DNA of 64,000 bases from Prosthecochloris marina (GCF_003182595.1 NZ_PDNZ01000002.1:310001-374000), one strand, 5' to 3'; shown: positions 25,852 through 34,917, counted from the stretch's first letter. Program-made: numbers and translations. Notes: generated by a model not told the origin, from the sequence alone.

Positions 25852-26892
25852 ATGAATATTCTCGGCATCGAAACCAGTTGCGATGAAACGTCGGCCGCCG
25901 TTCTGAAAAACGGCCGCGTCGCATCGAACATCATCAGCTCACAGCTCATTCACAAGGCATATGGCGGTGTTGTTCCGGAACTCGCCTCGCGTGAACATGA
26001 ACGGCTGATTGTATCGATTGTCGACCGTGCGGTAAACGAGGCTAATATACAAAAAAACGATCTCGATATCATAGCCGCAACTGCCGGTCCCGGCCTTATC
26101 GGCGCGGTGATGGTGGGCCTTTGTTTCGCCCAAGGCCTTGCTTATGCATTGAAAAAGCCGCTTGTCCCGGTCAACCACATCGAGGCACACATCTTTTCCG
26201 GCTTTATACAGGAAGATCCCGAACATCAGGCCCCCGAGGATAATTTCATTTCCCTGACCGTTTCAGGAGGGCACACCATGCTTTGCGTCGTGGATAACGA
26301 TCTGCACTATAGGGTCATCGGCAGAACCATCGACGATGCTGCCGGCGAAGCCTTCGATAAAACAGGAAAGATGCTCGGTCTCGACTATCCTGCAGGCCCG
26401 CTCATCGACAAGCTGTCGAAAGAAGGAAATGCGGATTTTCACACGTTTCCACGGGCGCTTACCGCACAATCTCGAACCAGTAAAAGCTACCGTGACAATT
26501 TTGATTTCAGTTTTTCAGGCCTGAAAACATCCGTGCTGAACTACATCAACAACCATGAGCCGGAATTCATCGAGCAGCATCTTCCCGACATAGCGGCATC
26601 TATCCAGGAGGCAATTATCAGTGTCCTTGTCGAAAAAACCGTTGCCGCCGCCTTGAAGTACAATATCGGAGCGATATCGGTAGCCGGTGGAGTAAGCGCC
26701 AATTCAGGCTTGCGGCACAAAATGGAAACCTCTTGCGCAAAACACGGTATACGCCTCTTCGTTCCCAAAGCGGTGTATTCAACCGACAACGCAGCAATGA
26801 TAGCCACGCTCGCCAGCCTGAAACTTTCCCGAGGACTCGTCAAACCGAACAACTACGATGTCGCACCTTTCGCAAGCTTTGAATACTCTTGA
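25852..26892 (+). CDS. tsaD: TsaD, tRNA threonylcarbamoyladenosine synthase subunit
   Basis: A 346 aa cytoplasmic protein beginning [19 protein letters not shown], with the metal-binding NHIEAH motif, SGGHTML and the C-terminal NAAMIA. TsaD, with TsaB and TsaE, transfers the threonylcarbamoyl group to A37 of tRNAs that read ANN codons. It is essential in most bacteria. The length is normal. It is transcribed away from the moxR cluster and followed by yajC 140 bp downstream. Confidence 0.97.
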   Translation: MNILGIETSCDETSAAVLKNGRVASNIISSQLIHKAYGGVVPELASREHERLIVSIVDRAVNEANIQKNDLDIIAATAGPGLIGAVMVGLCFAQGLAYALKKPLVPVNHIEAHIFSGFIQEDPEHQAPEDNFISLTVSGGHTMLCVVDNDLHYRVIGRTIDDAAGEAFDKTGKMLGLDYPAGPLIDKLSKEGNADFHTFPRALTAQSRTSKSYRDNFDFSFSGLKTSVLNYINNHEPEFIEQHLPDIAASIQEAIISVLVEKTVAAALKYNIGAISVAGGVSANSGLRHKMETSCAKHGIRLFVPKAVYSTDNAAMIATLASLKLSRGLVKPNNYDVAPFASFEYS

Positions 26893-27031
26893 GTTGTTTC
26901 TCCGGCTTTCGGAACCGGCTTGCTTTGGAGGTTTCCATATCGAGTGTCCAAACTTCTCATTGAATTAGTTGGCTGAATACGTTATCTTTCGGCTTTTGGA
27001 GCTGAAGTTTTTCAATTTTTATTACGATACC

Positions 27032-27385
27032 ATGCACACTTTCATATCATCTTTACTTCTTTTCGCTCCTCCAAGTGGAGGCGAAACCCCCAACATGTTT
27101 GTTCAGCTCATACCGTTAGCCCTTATTTTCGTTGTTTTCTACCTGTTTCTCATTCGCCCGCAGCAGAAAAAACAAAAAGAGCGCGAAAAGGTACTCGAAA
27201 GTTTGAAGCGGGGAGACAGGGTCATTACCATCGGCGGTGTCCATGGCACCGTAGCCGGGATCGATTCGGAGAAAAAAACTGTTTTAGTTCAGGTTGCCGA
27301 CAACCTGAAAATAAAGTTTGACCGCAGCGCTATTGCAACAACTGAAAAACAGGAAGCCGGCGAAAAACTTACCAGTAAGGATTAA
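27032..27385 (+). CDS. yajC: YajC, preprotein translocase accessory subunit
   Basis: A 117 aa protein. I place the start at ATG 27032 (MHTFISSLLLFAPPSGG); the frame is open 21 codons upstream without similarity. One membrane helix (LIPLALIFVVFYLFLI) is followed by the family signature RPQQKKQKEREKVLESL and the soluble domain GDRVITIGGVHGTVAGI. YajC associates with SecDF at the Sec translocon. It precedes carA by 9 bp and is probably co-transcribed. Confidence 0.93.
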   Translation: MHTFISSLLLFAPPSGGETPNMFVQLIPLALIFVVFYLFLIRPQQKKQKEREKVLESLKRGDRVITIGGVHGTVAGIDSEKKTVLVQVADNLKIKFDRSAIATTEKQEAGEKLTSKD

Positions 27386-27394
27386 ACGAGATAT

Positions 27395-28495
27395 ATGCAG
27401 TCCACAAAGGCAACATTGATTTTAGAAAACGGTTCCGTCTATAAAGGTATAGCGTTCGGACATGTTGGCGAAGCCACCGGAGAAGTAGTTTTCAACACTT
27501 CCCATACCGGGTACCAGGAAATCATTACCGATCCCTCTTACGCAGGCCAGATGGTGGTCATGACGTATCCTCTGATAGGCAATTACGGGGTCAACCAGAG
27601 CGACGGCGAGTCCGATAAAATCTGGGCATCGGCCCTTATCGTTCGCGAAGCGTCCAACCTGCACAGCAATTTCGCAGCGACATCAAGCCTTGACGATTAC
27701 CTGAAAGAATCAAAGGTTATGGGCCTTGCCGGTATCGACACCAGAAGACTGGTCCGTGAAATACGGGAAAAAGGCGCCATGCGAGGGTTCATCTCCACGA
27801 TTGACCATGATGAAAAAAGTCTGCAGGAAAAAGCCCTGCAAACCCCTGAAATGACCGGACTCGATTTGGTTAAAAAGGTCAGTACCGCCCGGAATTACAC
27901 GGTTGACTGCCCTGACGCAAAATACCACGTCGTTGCCTTTGATTACGGCATCAAACGAAACATCCTCAGAATGCTGCAGGACGCCGGATGCAAAGTTACC
28001 GTGCTCAACGCAAAGACCTCTGCCGATGAGATCTTCAAGCTGAACCCGGACGGAGTATTTCTTTCAAACGGTCCCGGTGATCCGTTCGCTGTAACCTATG
28101 CGGTCGATACCATCAAAGACCTTACCCGGCAGGACAACCCTTCTGGCCAACTGCCGATATTCGGTATCTGCCTGGGTCACCAGCTTCTTTCACTGGCTTT
28201 CGGAGCCAAAACATACAAGCTGAAGTTCGGTCATCATGGCAGCAATCACCCGGTAAAGCGCCTTTCGACAAAATCCATCGAGATCACATCCCAAAACCAT
28301 GGTTTTGCCGTGGAGATGGACTCGCTGCCCGAAGAACTCGAACTTACTCATCTTAACCTATACGATAACACGGTTGAAGGCGTCCGGCACCGTGAACTGC
28401 CCTGTTTTTCCGTACAGTATCATCCAGAAGCAGCGCCCGGTCCGCATGATTCACACTACCTCTTCAATCTGTTTACCGAAATGATGGATAGATGA
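27395..28495 (+). CDS. carA: Carbamoyl-phosphate synthase small subunit
   Basis: A 366 aa protein. The N-terminal domain begins with [15 protein letters not shown] and contains [20 protein letters not shown]. The class I glutamine amidotransferase domain has the nucleophile Cys in GICLGHQLL and the His/Glu pair in [13 protein letters not shown]. It supplies ammonia to CarB for carbamoyl phosphate, used in pyrimidine and arginine synthesis. carB is not in the window. The length matches the family. Confidence 0.97.
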   Translation: MQSTKATLILENGSVYKGIAFGHVGEATGEVVFNTSHTGYQEIITDPSYAGQMVVMTYPLIGNYGVNQSDGESDKIWASALIVREASNLHSNFAATSSLDDYLKESKVMGLAGIDTRRLVREIREKGAMRGFISTIDHDEKSLQEKALQTPEMTGLDLVKKVSTARNYTVDCPDAKYHVVAFDYGIKRNILRMLQDAGCKVTVLNAKTSADEIFKLNPDGVFLSNGPGDPFAVTYAVDTIKDLTRQDNPSGQLPIFGICLGHQLLSLAFGAKTYKLKFGHHGSNHPVKRLSTKSIEITSQNHGFAVEMDSLPEELELTHLNLYDNTVEGVRHRELPCFSVQYHPEAAPGPHDSHYLFNLFTEMMDR

Positions 28496-28513
28496 AGTAC
28501 TACGGATGGTGTT

Positions 28514-29173
28514 ATGATACACTGGTATCTACCGGCTCCACTGGTCATCGCCATGACCTGTATTTCTCTTTCAGATGCGGGAGCGGACCATGCAAAAGTA
28601 AAAGCCGCGAACGAGCATTTTAACGCAGGTCGCTACAACGAGGCTGGTGGACTCTACAAAAGCGTTATCGAACGCGAACCACAAAGCCGTAACGGCATTA
28701 TCGCCGCCTTCAACCTCGGTAACACGCTGTTTCAGACACTGCATCATGCAGATGCAGCCGCGCTGTTTCATGAGATAGCCGAAACACCGGGTCTTCCCGA
28801 AAAATTCAGAGCCGACGCCCATTTCAATGCCGGCAATGCACACGCCCAGCTTGCATTGCCCGTAAACAAAAGCATCGAGAAAAAAACACTCCTGAAAGCC
28901 GCTCTCATGGAGTACCGGGCGGCTCTTTTGTTAAATCCCGATGACCAGGAAAGCAAGGTCAACTATGAAATCATTCTTCGCTTGTTGAAACAGCAGGCTC
29001 CCCCGCCAGCCACAGGAAAAAACAGCGATCCCGATACCGGAAAATCCAGCATCGGAAATGATATCGTAGCAAATATTCTCGAGCAGGCCGTAGAGGAAGA
29101 ACAAACCGTATTGCGACAAAGATATCGCAATGCAGACCGAGCGAAACCGGGTGGCTCAAACAAGGACTGGTAA
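28514..29173 (+). CDS. BatC-like TPR protein
   Basis: A 219 aa protein with an N-terminal signal segment (APLVIAMTCISLSDAGA). Tetratricopeptide repeats follow (AANEHFNAGRYNEAGGLYKS, FNLGNTLFQTLHHADAAALF, FNAGNAHAQLA). The end, ALLLNPDDQESKVNYEIILR, matches the C-terminal signature of BatC, and the protein closes with a charged, proline-containing tail. BatC is a periplasmic or inner-membrane partner of BatA/BatB. It lies 18 bp after carA and 5 bp before the radical SAM gene, far from the other Bat genes. Confidence 0.7.
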   Translation: MIHWYLPAPLVIAMTCISLSDAGADHAKVKAANEHFNAGRYNEAGGLYKSVIEREPQSRNGIIAAFNLGNTLFQTLHHADAAALFHEIAETPGLPEKFRADAHFNAGNAHAQLALPVNKSIEKKTLLKAALMEYRAALLLNPDDQESKVNYEIILRLLKQQAPPPATGKNSDPDTGKSSIGNDIVANILEQAVEEEQTVLRQRYRNADRAKPGGSNKDW

Positions 29174-29178
29174 CAGGA

Positions 29179-30612
29179 ATGAGTAACAGTAAAAAGGTAC
29201 TGCTGGTGTTTCTTGCCTCCGACAGCGGCGTCGACGGGGCCAGGTCGCTTTTTGAAGAACAATCGAAACATAAAGCAAAAGAATGGTTTGACAGAGCGGT
29301 TCGCAACCTGATAAAACAGACACAGTTTGCCATCCCTCCCCTGGCGCTCATGATCCTCGCCTCCATCGATGTGCAAGGTGTCGAGCAAACCATTTGCGAC
29401 CTTCGTTTCGAAAAATTACCGCTTGATACTTCCTGGGACCTCATCGGGATAAGTGTTCAGACAGGTATGGCGTCGAAAGCGTTCAACCTCGCCGACAGAT
29501 TGAGAGCGAAAGGTTACAAAGTGGCTCTTGGCGGAGCCCATGCAACCTTGTTTCCCGACGCCTGCAGCAAGCATGCAGATATCCTTGTTCAAGGTGAGGC
29601 CGACGATACGTGGAAGACTGTCCTTGAAGATCTCAAAAACGGGACCACGAAAAAGAGCTATGTTCCTGAAAATTTTCCCGATCTTTCACTCAACCGCCCC
29701 ATCAACTCCCGACTGCTCGATAAGAAACGGTATTTCACAACGAATATCATCCAAACCGGCCGGGGTTGCCCCTACAGTTGTGATTTCTGCAATGTTCATA
29801 TCCTCAACGGCAACCGGCACCGAAGAAGAACCGTAAAGAACATTGTTGACGAGGTACGCCGTTTCAGCGAACACGATAACAGGATATTTTTTTTCGTCGA
29901 CGACTCCATCAACGCACACGAAGAATACGCACAGGAACTGTTCCGCCAACTCATTCCGCTCAACATCACCTGGTTCGGACAGGCCACAACAATGCTCGGT
30001 AAACAACCCCGCTTGCTTGAAACCTTTGCCCGGTCAGGATGTCAGGCGTTACTTGTCGGTATTGAAAGCATCGAGCCCGAAAGCCGGGAAAGCCATAACA
30101 AAACACAGAACCGCTCTACCGAACTCGCAGAGGCAATCATCAATATCCGCAAGGCATGCATCAGTCTGTACGGAAGCTTCATTTACGGGCTGGACGGTGA
30201 TACGCTGGCAACTCCGGCAGCGATCCTGGATTTCATACGCATGACCAAGCTGGACGTTCCCGGCATTAACATCCTGCGGCCAAATCCCGGAACAAGGGTT
30301 TTCGAACGTCTCAAAGAGGAAGGCCGATTGCTGTTCGATGCAGAAGATCTCTCCGCCTATCGCTATACGTTCGGGCAGGAGATGCTCTACATGCCGAAAC
30401 ACATAACGCTCCCTGATTTTGTAGAAAGCTATTCACGACTGACAGCTGACATCTTTACGGTCAAAAACTCTTTTTTGCGTGGTGTTTCCGCTCCAAGCGC
30501 AAAAGCTGCGGTGCTGTTGTTCAATCTGTTCTATACACACTTGTACGCTCTTTCGCGCCATGACCTGAAAAAACAGATAAGCCTCTCTCTATCAGGACAC
30601 GCAACACCTTGA
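29179..30612 (+). CDS. B12-binding radical SAM protein, candidate bacteriochlorophyll methyltransferase
   Basis: A 477 aa protein. The N-terminal ~170 residues are a cobalamin-binding Rossmann domain (GISVQTGMASKAFNLADRL, VALGGAHATLFPD). A radical SAM core follows with CPYSCDFC for the 4Fe-4S cluster, then FVDDSIN and ALLVGIESI. The C-terminal ~120 residues are helical. In green sulfur bacteria, proteins of this shape include the BchQ/BchR methyltransferases that add methyl groups at C-8 or C-12 of bacteriochlorophyll c/d/e. BchE-type cyclases and hopanoid methylases have the same architecture, so the exact role cannot be read from the sequence. It follows the TPR gene by 5 bp. Confidence 0.8.
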   Translation: MSNSKKVLLVFLASDSGVDGARSLFEEQSKHKAKEWFDRAVRNLIKQTQFAIPPLALMILASIDVQGVEQTICDLRFEKLPLDTSWDLIGISVQTGMASKAFNLADRLRAKGYKVALGGAHATLFPDACSKHADILVQGEADDTWKTVLEDLKNGTTKKSYVPENFPDLSLNRPINSRLLDKKRYFTTNIIQTGRGCPYSCDFCNVHILNGNRHRRRTVKNIVDEVRRFSEHDNRIFFFVDDSINAHEEYAQELFRQLIPLNITWFGQATTMLGKQPRLLETFARSGCQALLVGIESIEPESRESHNKTQNRSTELAEAIINIRKACISLYGSFIYGLDGDTLATPAAILDFIRMTKLDVPGINILRPNPGTRVFERLKEEGRLLFDAEDLSAYRYTFGQEMLYMPKHITLPDFVESYSRLTADIFTVKNSFLRGVSAPSAKAAVLLFNLFYTHLYALSRHDLKKQISLSLSGHATP

Positions 30613-30742
30613 CAGAAAAGGCCCTAAAACTTTTTCAGTTAAGAAATGAATGTTTTTATCGCTAACTTTTGTATTTTTCCTACCTGTTTTCAAAAAAAAA
30701 CATATCAGCACACTTATATCATTACGAACGAAGGAGAACAAC

Positions 30743-31126
30743 ATGAAAAAAATCCTACCGGTAGCGGCACTTTGCAGCATTTTCTTCATCGGTTGTGGCG
30801 GCGCACAGGAACCTTCAGCAGAGGCACCTGCTGAAGGTGGAGCAGCAAGCGAGCTTGTCAGCGGCTACGATCTTGCAAACGGCAAAGAGATCTATGAAGC
30901 AAACTGTGCAAGCTGTCATGCTGAAGGCGTGCTCAGCTCACCGAAAACAGGCGATGTTTCTGCATGGAGCGCACGCATCGAACAGGGCATGGACACTTTG
31001 ATCAAGAAGTCGATCGAGGGTTACATTGCTGAAGGCAGCATGCCGGCAAGAGGTGGTAATGACGCTCTTACCGATGAGGAAGTTGCCAATTCAGTTGCTT
31101 ACATGGTAAACGAAAGTGCCAAATAA
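30743..31126 (+). CDS. Cytochrome c-555-type protein, predicted lipoprotein
   Basis: A 127 aa protein. The signal peptide ends in a lipobox-like FFIGCGG, so it is probably lipid-anchored in the periplasm. A low-complexity Ala/Glu linker leads to one class I cytochrome domain: YDLANGKEIYEANC, the haem motif CASCH, SMPARGGNDALTDEEVA with the likely axial Met, and AVAYMV-like SVAYMV. It strongly resembles Chlorobium cytochrome c-555, which carries electrons to the reaction centre. The start has AAGGAG 8 nt upstream and a hairpin terminator follows. Confidence 0.9.
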   Translation: MKKILPVAALCSIFFIGCGGAQEPSAEAPAEGGAASELVSGYDLANGKEIYEANCASCHAEGVLSSPKTGDVSAWSARIEQGMDTLIKKSIEGYIAEGSMPARGGNDALTDEEVANSVAYMVNESAK

Positions 31127-31150
31127 GCAATTTCTTGATATATCACTACA

Positions 31151-31188
31151 ACGGGCGCAGAAAAGCGCCCGTTTTTTTGTTTTTTTTA
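31151..31188 (+). terminator. Rho-independent terminator after the first cytochrome gene
   Basis: A perfect 8-bp stem ACGGGCGC/GCGCCCGT with a six-base loop, followed by runs of T. It separates the two cytochrome genes, so the second must have its own promoter or rely on read-through. Confidence 0.92.
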
Positions 31189-31216
31189 ACAGTCCAACGT
31201 TGTCAAGGAGAAACAC

Positions 31217-31573
31217 ATGAGACGACTGATTTCCGCTTTCACCCTTTGCGCAGCTGCTGTGCTTTCTTTCGGTCTCGATGCACTTGCCGGAGTTACAGCT
31301 GAAGATTTAGCCAAATACGACCTTGCAAATGGCAAATCCGTCCATGATGCAAGCTGTGCCGCCTGTCATGCAAACGGAATCCTGCAGGCACCGAAAACCG
31401 GAGACAAAGCAAGCTGGACTGCTCGTCTTGGACAGGGAATGGGAACTCTTGTAGAAAAATCAATCAATGGCTATACCGCTGAAGGCAACATGCCGGCACG
31501 GGGCGGCAATCCTGACCTCACCGACAAGCAGGTAGGTGATGCCGTTGCCTATATGGTCAAACAGGTTCTCTAA
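31217..31573 (+). CDS. Cytochrome c-555 (soluble, periplasmic)
   Basis: A 118 aa protein with a cleavable signal peptide (LCAAAVLSFGLDALA) and a cytochrome domain of ~86 residues: YDLANGKSVHDASC, haem motif CAACH, GILQAPKTGDKASW, GNMPARGGNPDLTDKQVGDA with the axial Met, AVAYMV. From memory, the known Chlorobium c-555 has the same order of motifs (APKVGDKAAW, MPAKGGNPKLTDAQVGNA). It moves electrons between sulfur-oxidation enzymes and the photosynthetic reaction centre. It is a paralogue of the preceding gene, and a terminator follows. Confidence 0.93.
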   Translation: MRRLISAFTLCAAAVLSFGLDALAGVTAEDLAKYDLANGKSVHDASCAACHANGILQAPKTGDKASWTARLGQGMGTLVEKSINGYTAEGNMPARGGNPDLTDKQVGDAVAYMVKQVL

Positions 31574-31603
31574 TATCAAGGTTCTTTCAGAACATCTTGA
31601 AAA

Positions 31604-31638
31604 AAGCGGGCTGCCTCCTGGCGCACCCGCTTTTTTTT
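31604..31638 (+). terminator. Rho-independent terminator after the second cytochrome gene
   Basis: Stem AAGCGGG/CCCGCTT with a 15-base loop and eight T residues. It also separates the cytochromes from the converging radical SAM gene. Confidence 0.85.
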
Positions 31639-31663
31639 ATCCACGCCGGCTCACCCTCTGCAA

Positions 31664-33085
31664 TCACGCTGGAGAAGAAAGCGCAAGATCAAACACCGTC
31701 TCCACACTGTTTTCCCAGTTGTCTTCGAGAAAATCATCCGCCTTTCCATCGGCGATCAACCGCATGGCATAGCGAACCTGTTCTTCATACAGTTCACAAA
31801 ATGCTCCGGGACTCTGCATGGTTCCATGCAGACTGTATGCTTCAGCAGGGCAGGGCGATCCGCAAAAATGACGAATCGCACAACGGTTGCAGGGCTCGAT
31901 ATCCTCGACCATTCTACCGGTTACTTTCCGGAAAGGTGCTTTTTCAAGCACGTCGTCGATATCCTCATGAAACACACTGCCCCCATTGAACTCCGGAAGT
32001 CCGACAAACTCACTGCAGGGAAAAAGATCTCCTTTCGCCGACAGGGCGACAAAACAACGCCCTCCGCCACAGGGTGAAATATCACACATGAGCTTTCTTG
32101 CTGTCGGAGCAAGAACGGCAAGCAGAATATTGGCGAAATTCGCGACAACCAGTTTCCTGCCTGTCTCACGATACAGCTCGTGGGTGCGATCGAGTGCTTT
32201 CAGGTAGTAATTTGCCATTGCGGCATCATCCGGCTTCATCATCCGCCCGCCCACTCTGGTACACCGCACAGGATTGAGCATGCATACCGGAACCTCCATG
32301 GCGTGAAAGAAATCAACCATATCGACCAAAGCCGCCATATTTTCTTTCGTCACGGTACAAATGACACTATACCTGTCATACCCCTTGACAAGCTCTATCG
32401 CCTGAACGACGGAGTCATAGACCCCGTCTCCCGACCAGGTCTTACGCGTCCTCGAAGCAAGCAACGCCTCGGGTGCATCGAGGGAAAAGCCTATACCCAC
32501 CCCTCTCGACATCAGAAAATCAGCCGACTCCCTGTCAAGTAACGTCCCGTTTGTTTGCACGCCGAACCGGAAATCATCACTGAAATAGTCGATAGCTGTA
32601 AAAACCGCTTCACGGTTCAACATCGGCTCGGACCCGTGAAAAATCACCTCAGGCTTGTAATCCTCAGGCGTGTTCCTCCTGAAATACCGTTTCATACGTC
32701 CCAATGCATCGATCAGCTCCTCCTTCGGCATATCACGGCCATCCTTGCGCATCTCCCCGGGAATATAGCAGTATGAACAGTCGAGGTTACAGCGTTCCGT
32801 AGGGTTAACGTAAACCGCAGAAGGTTTTTGTCCCGAACGCAGAGCGTTCATTTCATGTTCAAACACCTCCGCTTTCTGGCGATATTCCCGATACAGAGAA
32901 TGATCGTCAGAAAACACTCCGGCCAATTCGGATTTGTCAACAAGAGCCCAGAACGCTGTATCGGGAGAGACCACAGCCGTAAACACGGGATGATCGATGT
33001 CCACCGGATAGAGCTCGATTCCATTACCGGAATTGGCCCATCTGCCTTGTGATGATGCAGCTGTTTTTGTACGTCCTGTCTTCAT
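31664..33085 (-). CDS. CbpB-like peptide-modifying radical SAM/SPASM enzyme
   Basis: A 473 aa protein. The radical SAM cluster motif is CNLDCSYC (about residue 100), with GSEPMLN and QTNGTLL in the core. The C-terminal SPASM region has many cysteines (CDISPCGGGRC, CSEF, CNRCAIRHFCGSPCPAEAY). This resembles the enzyme of the cobalamin-riboswitch-linked peptide modification system named CbpA/CbpB in Haft's radical SAM survey. The start overlaps the stop of the small upstream gene (ATGA), which is strong evidence that the two work together. The chemistry performed on the peptide is unknown. Confidence 0.8.
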   Translation of the reverse strand: MKTGRTKTAASSQGRWANSGNGIELYPVDIDHPVFTAVVSPDTAFWALVDKSELAGVFSDDHSLYREYRQKAEVFEHEMNALRSGQKPSAVYVNPTERCNLDCSYCYIPGEMRKDGRDMPKEELIDALGRMKRYFRRNTPEDYKPEVIFHGSEPMLNREAVFTAIDYFSDDFRFGVQTNGTLLDRESADFLMSRGVGIGFSLDAPEALLASRTRKTWSGDGVYDSVVQAIELVKGYDRYSVICTVTKENMAALVDMVDFFHAMEVPVCMLNPVRCTRVGGRMMKPDDAAMANYYLKALDRTHELYRETGRKLVVANFANILLAVLAPTARKLMCDISPCGGGRCFVALSAKGDLFPCSEFVGLPEFNGGSVFHEDIDDVLEKAPFRKVTGRMVEDIEPCNRCAIRHFCGSPCPAEAYSLHGTMQSPGAFCELYEEQVRYAMRLIADGKADDFLEDNWENSVETVFDLALSSPA

Positions 33086-33225
33086 ACTGTTTTTCCGCGC
33101 TCCTTTTTTTCAGAAGGTTTCTCGATCAAAATGTAGTGGGAAAGTCCGGTACCTTTCGCAGTGCAGCGCTTACGTCTGGCAAGGATGATCGTCTTGTTCT
33201 TCTGTGTCGTCTCATGTTGTTTCAT
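33082..33225 (-). CDS. CbpA-like precursor peptide
   Basis: A 47 aa basic peptide beginning MKQHETTQKNKTIILARR, with one cysteine (RKRCTAKGTGLSHY), and ending in a Lys/Glu-rich tail. The start at 33225 has AGAGAACA upstream; the longer frame to 33270 runs into the terminator hairpin and is unlikely. Its size, its position directly before a SPASM enzyme and behind a cobalamin riboswitch, and the ATGA overlap fit a precursor peptide. The single Cys, Gly-Thr-Gly and the following Ser-His-Tyr are plausible modification sites, which is only inference. Confidence 0.7.
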   Translation of the reverse strand: MKQHETTQKNKTIILARRKRCTAKGTGLSHYILIEKPSEKKERGKTV

Positions 33226-33240
33226 TGTTGTTCTCTTTTT

Positions 33241-33297
33241 TTTATAAAAAGAAAAAGGGCTTCGTTCCACCTTATCGAAGATGGAGCGAAGCCCTTT
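33241..33297 (-). terminator. Terminator/attenuator of the cobalamin riboswitch
   Basis: Perfect 11-bp stem AAAGGGCTTCG/CGAAGCCCTTT (plus-strand positions 33254-33264 and 33287-33297) with a nested second hairpin, followed in the minus direction by a T-rich run. It lies between the aptamer and the peptide gene, the classic place for B12-dependent termination. Confidence 0.85.
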
Positions 33298-33328
33298 ACC
33301 ATCGGGTTTCGTGCTCTATGTCATTGTC

Positions 33329-33491
33329 ATGTAACAGGTCTTCTGACTTTCGGATCATCCTTAGCCTGCAAGCCTTCCCATCCCGATAGTTCGGAACAGT
33401 GACCACCATCTTTCAGGTCTCGTGCAGGTTCAGTCCCCGATTACAGCGGCGGGACCGCCACGGATTTTCACCGTGTTCCGGAATGTTACAA
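33329..33491 (-). promoter_or_regulatory. Cobalamin riboswitch
   Basis: The minus strand shows the conserved aptamer words in order: GGTGAAAATCCGTGGCGG, CCGCCGCTGTAATCGGG, GTCACTG, GGGATGGGAAGGC and AAGTCAGAAGACCTG. The ends pair as a P1 stem (TGTAAC/GTTACA at 33330-33335 and 33485-33490). It precedes a strong hairpin and the cbpA-cbpB genes, so high cobalamin should turn these off. Confidence 0.93.
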
Positions 33492-33570
33492 AACAATCAG
33501 CCGTGACGCACTTTCACGGCTCTACAAGAAAAAATGTACTGCTTGAAAAGCAATTTCACAACTCCTGCCC

Positions 33571-34545
33571 TCAGCGCTCTCTCTTTTCTCTCGCCCAATA
33601 TTTCGCGAGCACAATTCCGGAGAGATTGTGCCAGAGGCTGAACAGTGCTCCCGGTAACGCACTCAATGGTTGAAAAAACTGGTTGGCAAGTGCCACGCCG
33701 AGTCCGGAATTCTGCATACCGATCTCTACCGCAACAGTCCGACGATCAACACGGTTACAGGACAACAGCTTCGCCGCCCCGTACCCTGCCGCGAGACCGA
33801 GCATGTTATGCATCATGACAGCCGCAGCCACCACGAGCGGCAAGCTCATAACCTTGTCTGCATTCAGAGCCATAACACAGGCTATGATCAACGTGATCGA
33901 AACAACTGACACTGCTGGCAGAATATCACTGTATCGGGTAACAATGCCCGAAAAAAAATGCCTCACTAACAACCCTGCAGCAAGGGGGATGGCAACAATC
34001 TGAAAAACCGATAGAAACAGTGCCATAAAGGAAATGTCGACCGATCTGTTCAAGAGCAGAAAAATTATCCCGGGAGTAAGCAGCGGCGCAAGCACTGTTG
34101 AAAACATGGTCATGGTTACAGAAAGAGCAACATTGCCTCTGGCAAGATAGACGATGACATTGGATGCGGTTCCTCCAGGACAGCTACCGACAAGCACCAT
34201 GCCGATCATGACCTCCTCAGGCAGTGACAGCAGGCGGCTGATGATCACGCCAAGTCCTGGCATGAGGGTGAACTGCAACAGCGCAACGAGGAAAACAACA
34301 CGCCTTTTTTCCCAGACATCCTTGAAATCATGGAGCCGGATCGTCGTTCCCATTCCGAACATGATGAGTCCAAGCAAGAATGGTATCAACGGCTTGACCC
34401 AGAGAAACGAAACAGGTAGAACCAGAGCAATGACCGATGCCGACAGTGCAATGGTAAGAAAATGGCGGTTCACTATGTTCATAAACCCATTTTTGGTAGT
34501 GGAAATCCGGGATATGACAAGATTGTATAATGTAGTATCCTGCAT
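33571..34545 (-). CDS. Bile acid:Na+ symporter (BASS) family transporter
   Basis: A 324 aa membrane protein with about ten helices. Family features are LLGLIMFGMGTTIRLHDF, GMVLVGSCPGGTASNVIVYLARG and EIGMQNSGLGVALANQF. BASS proteins take up organic anions with sodium; in bacteria the substrates range from pantoate to bile acids and are not predictable. I place the start at ATG 34545; an alternative ATG lies at 34482 and the frame is open to 34746. The gene ends 80 bp before the riboswitch on the same strand, so it may be read through into it. Confidence 0.85.
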   Translation of the reverse strand: MQDTTLYNLVISRISTTKNGFMNIVNRHFLTIALSASVIALVLPVSFLWVKPLIPFLLGLIMFGMGTTIRLHDFKDVWEKRRVVFLVALLQFTLMPGLGVIISRLLSLPEEVMIGMVLVGSCPGGTASNVIVYLARGNVALSVTMTMFSTVLAPLLTPGIIFLLLNRSVDISFMALFLSVFQIVAIPLAAGLLVRHFFSGIVTRYSDILPAVSVVSITLIIACVMALNADKVMSLPLVVAAAVMMHNMLGLAAGYGAAKLLSCNRVDRRTVAVEIGMQNSGLGVALANQFFQPLSALPGALFSLWHNLSGIVLAKYWAREKRER

Positions 34546-34634
34546 GAAATAATACGTCCTGAAAAACCATACTATCGCCGGTGGGTAAATCCCCGAGCCA
34601 TTCGTATCTTCTTTTTGCAAAGACGCCAAACGCA

Positions 34635-34904
34635 ATGACAACGATATATATGCAGGAGATTGAATATATAGGGTATGCTGCCGGGTTTTTAACCACCCTT
34701 GCCTTTCTCCCTCAGGCATTGAAAGTTTTCCGTTCAAAAAAAACACGGGACATCAGCCTGCTATGGGCGCTCTTAATGACTTTCGGTGTTTTTCTCTGGT
34801 TTTGCTACGGCTATGCGAACCACAGTCTGCCGATGATGATCGCAAACGGTATAACCTTCGTGCTCATGCTGGTGATCCTTGTTTTTAAACTGCGCTTCAA
34901 ATAA
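34635..34904 (+). CDS. SemiSWEET-type PQ-loop transporter
   Basis: An 89 aa protein with three helices: IGYAAGFLTTLAFLPQALKV (containing the PQ motif), DISLLWALLMTFGVFLWFCY and a last hydrophobic helix. This is the size and pattern of bacterial SemiSWEET sugar transporters, which dimerise. The start may also be ATG 34650 (MQEIEYIGYAAG), closer to the family average. It is divergent from the BASS gene and 13 bp ahead of proC. Confidence 0.88.
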   Translation: MTTIYMQEIEYIGYAAGFLTTLAFLPQALKVFRSKKTRDISLLWALLMTFGVFLWFCYGYANHSLPMMIANGITFVLMLVILVFKLRFK

Positions 34905-34917
34905 ATCGAACAAGAAC

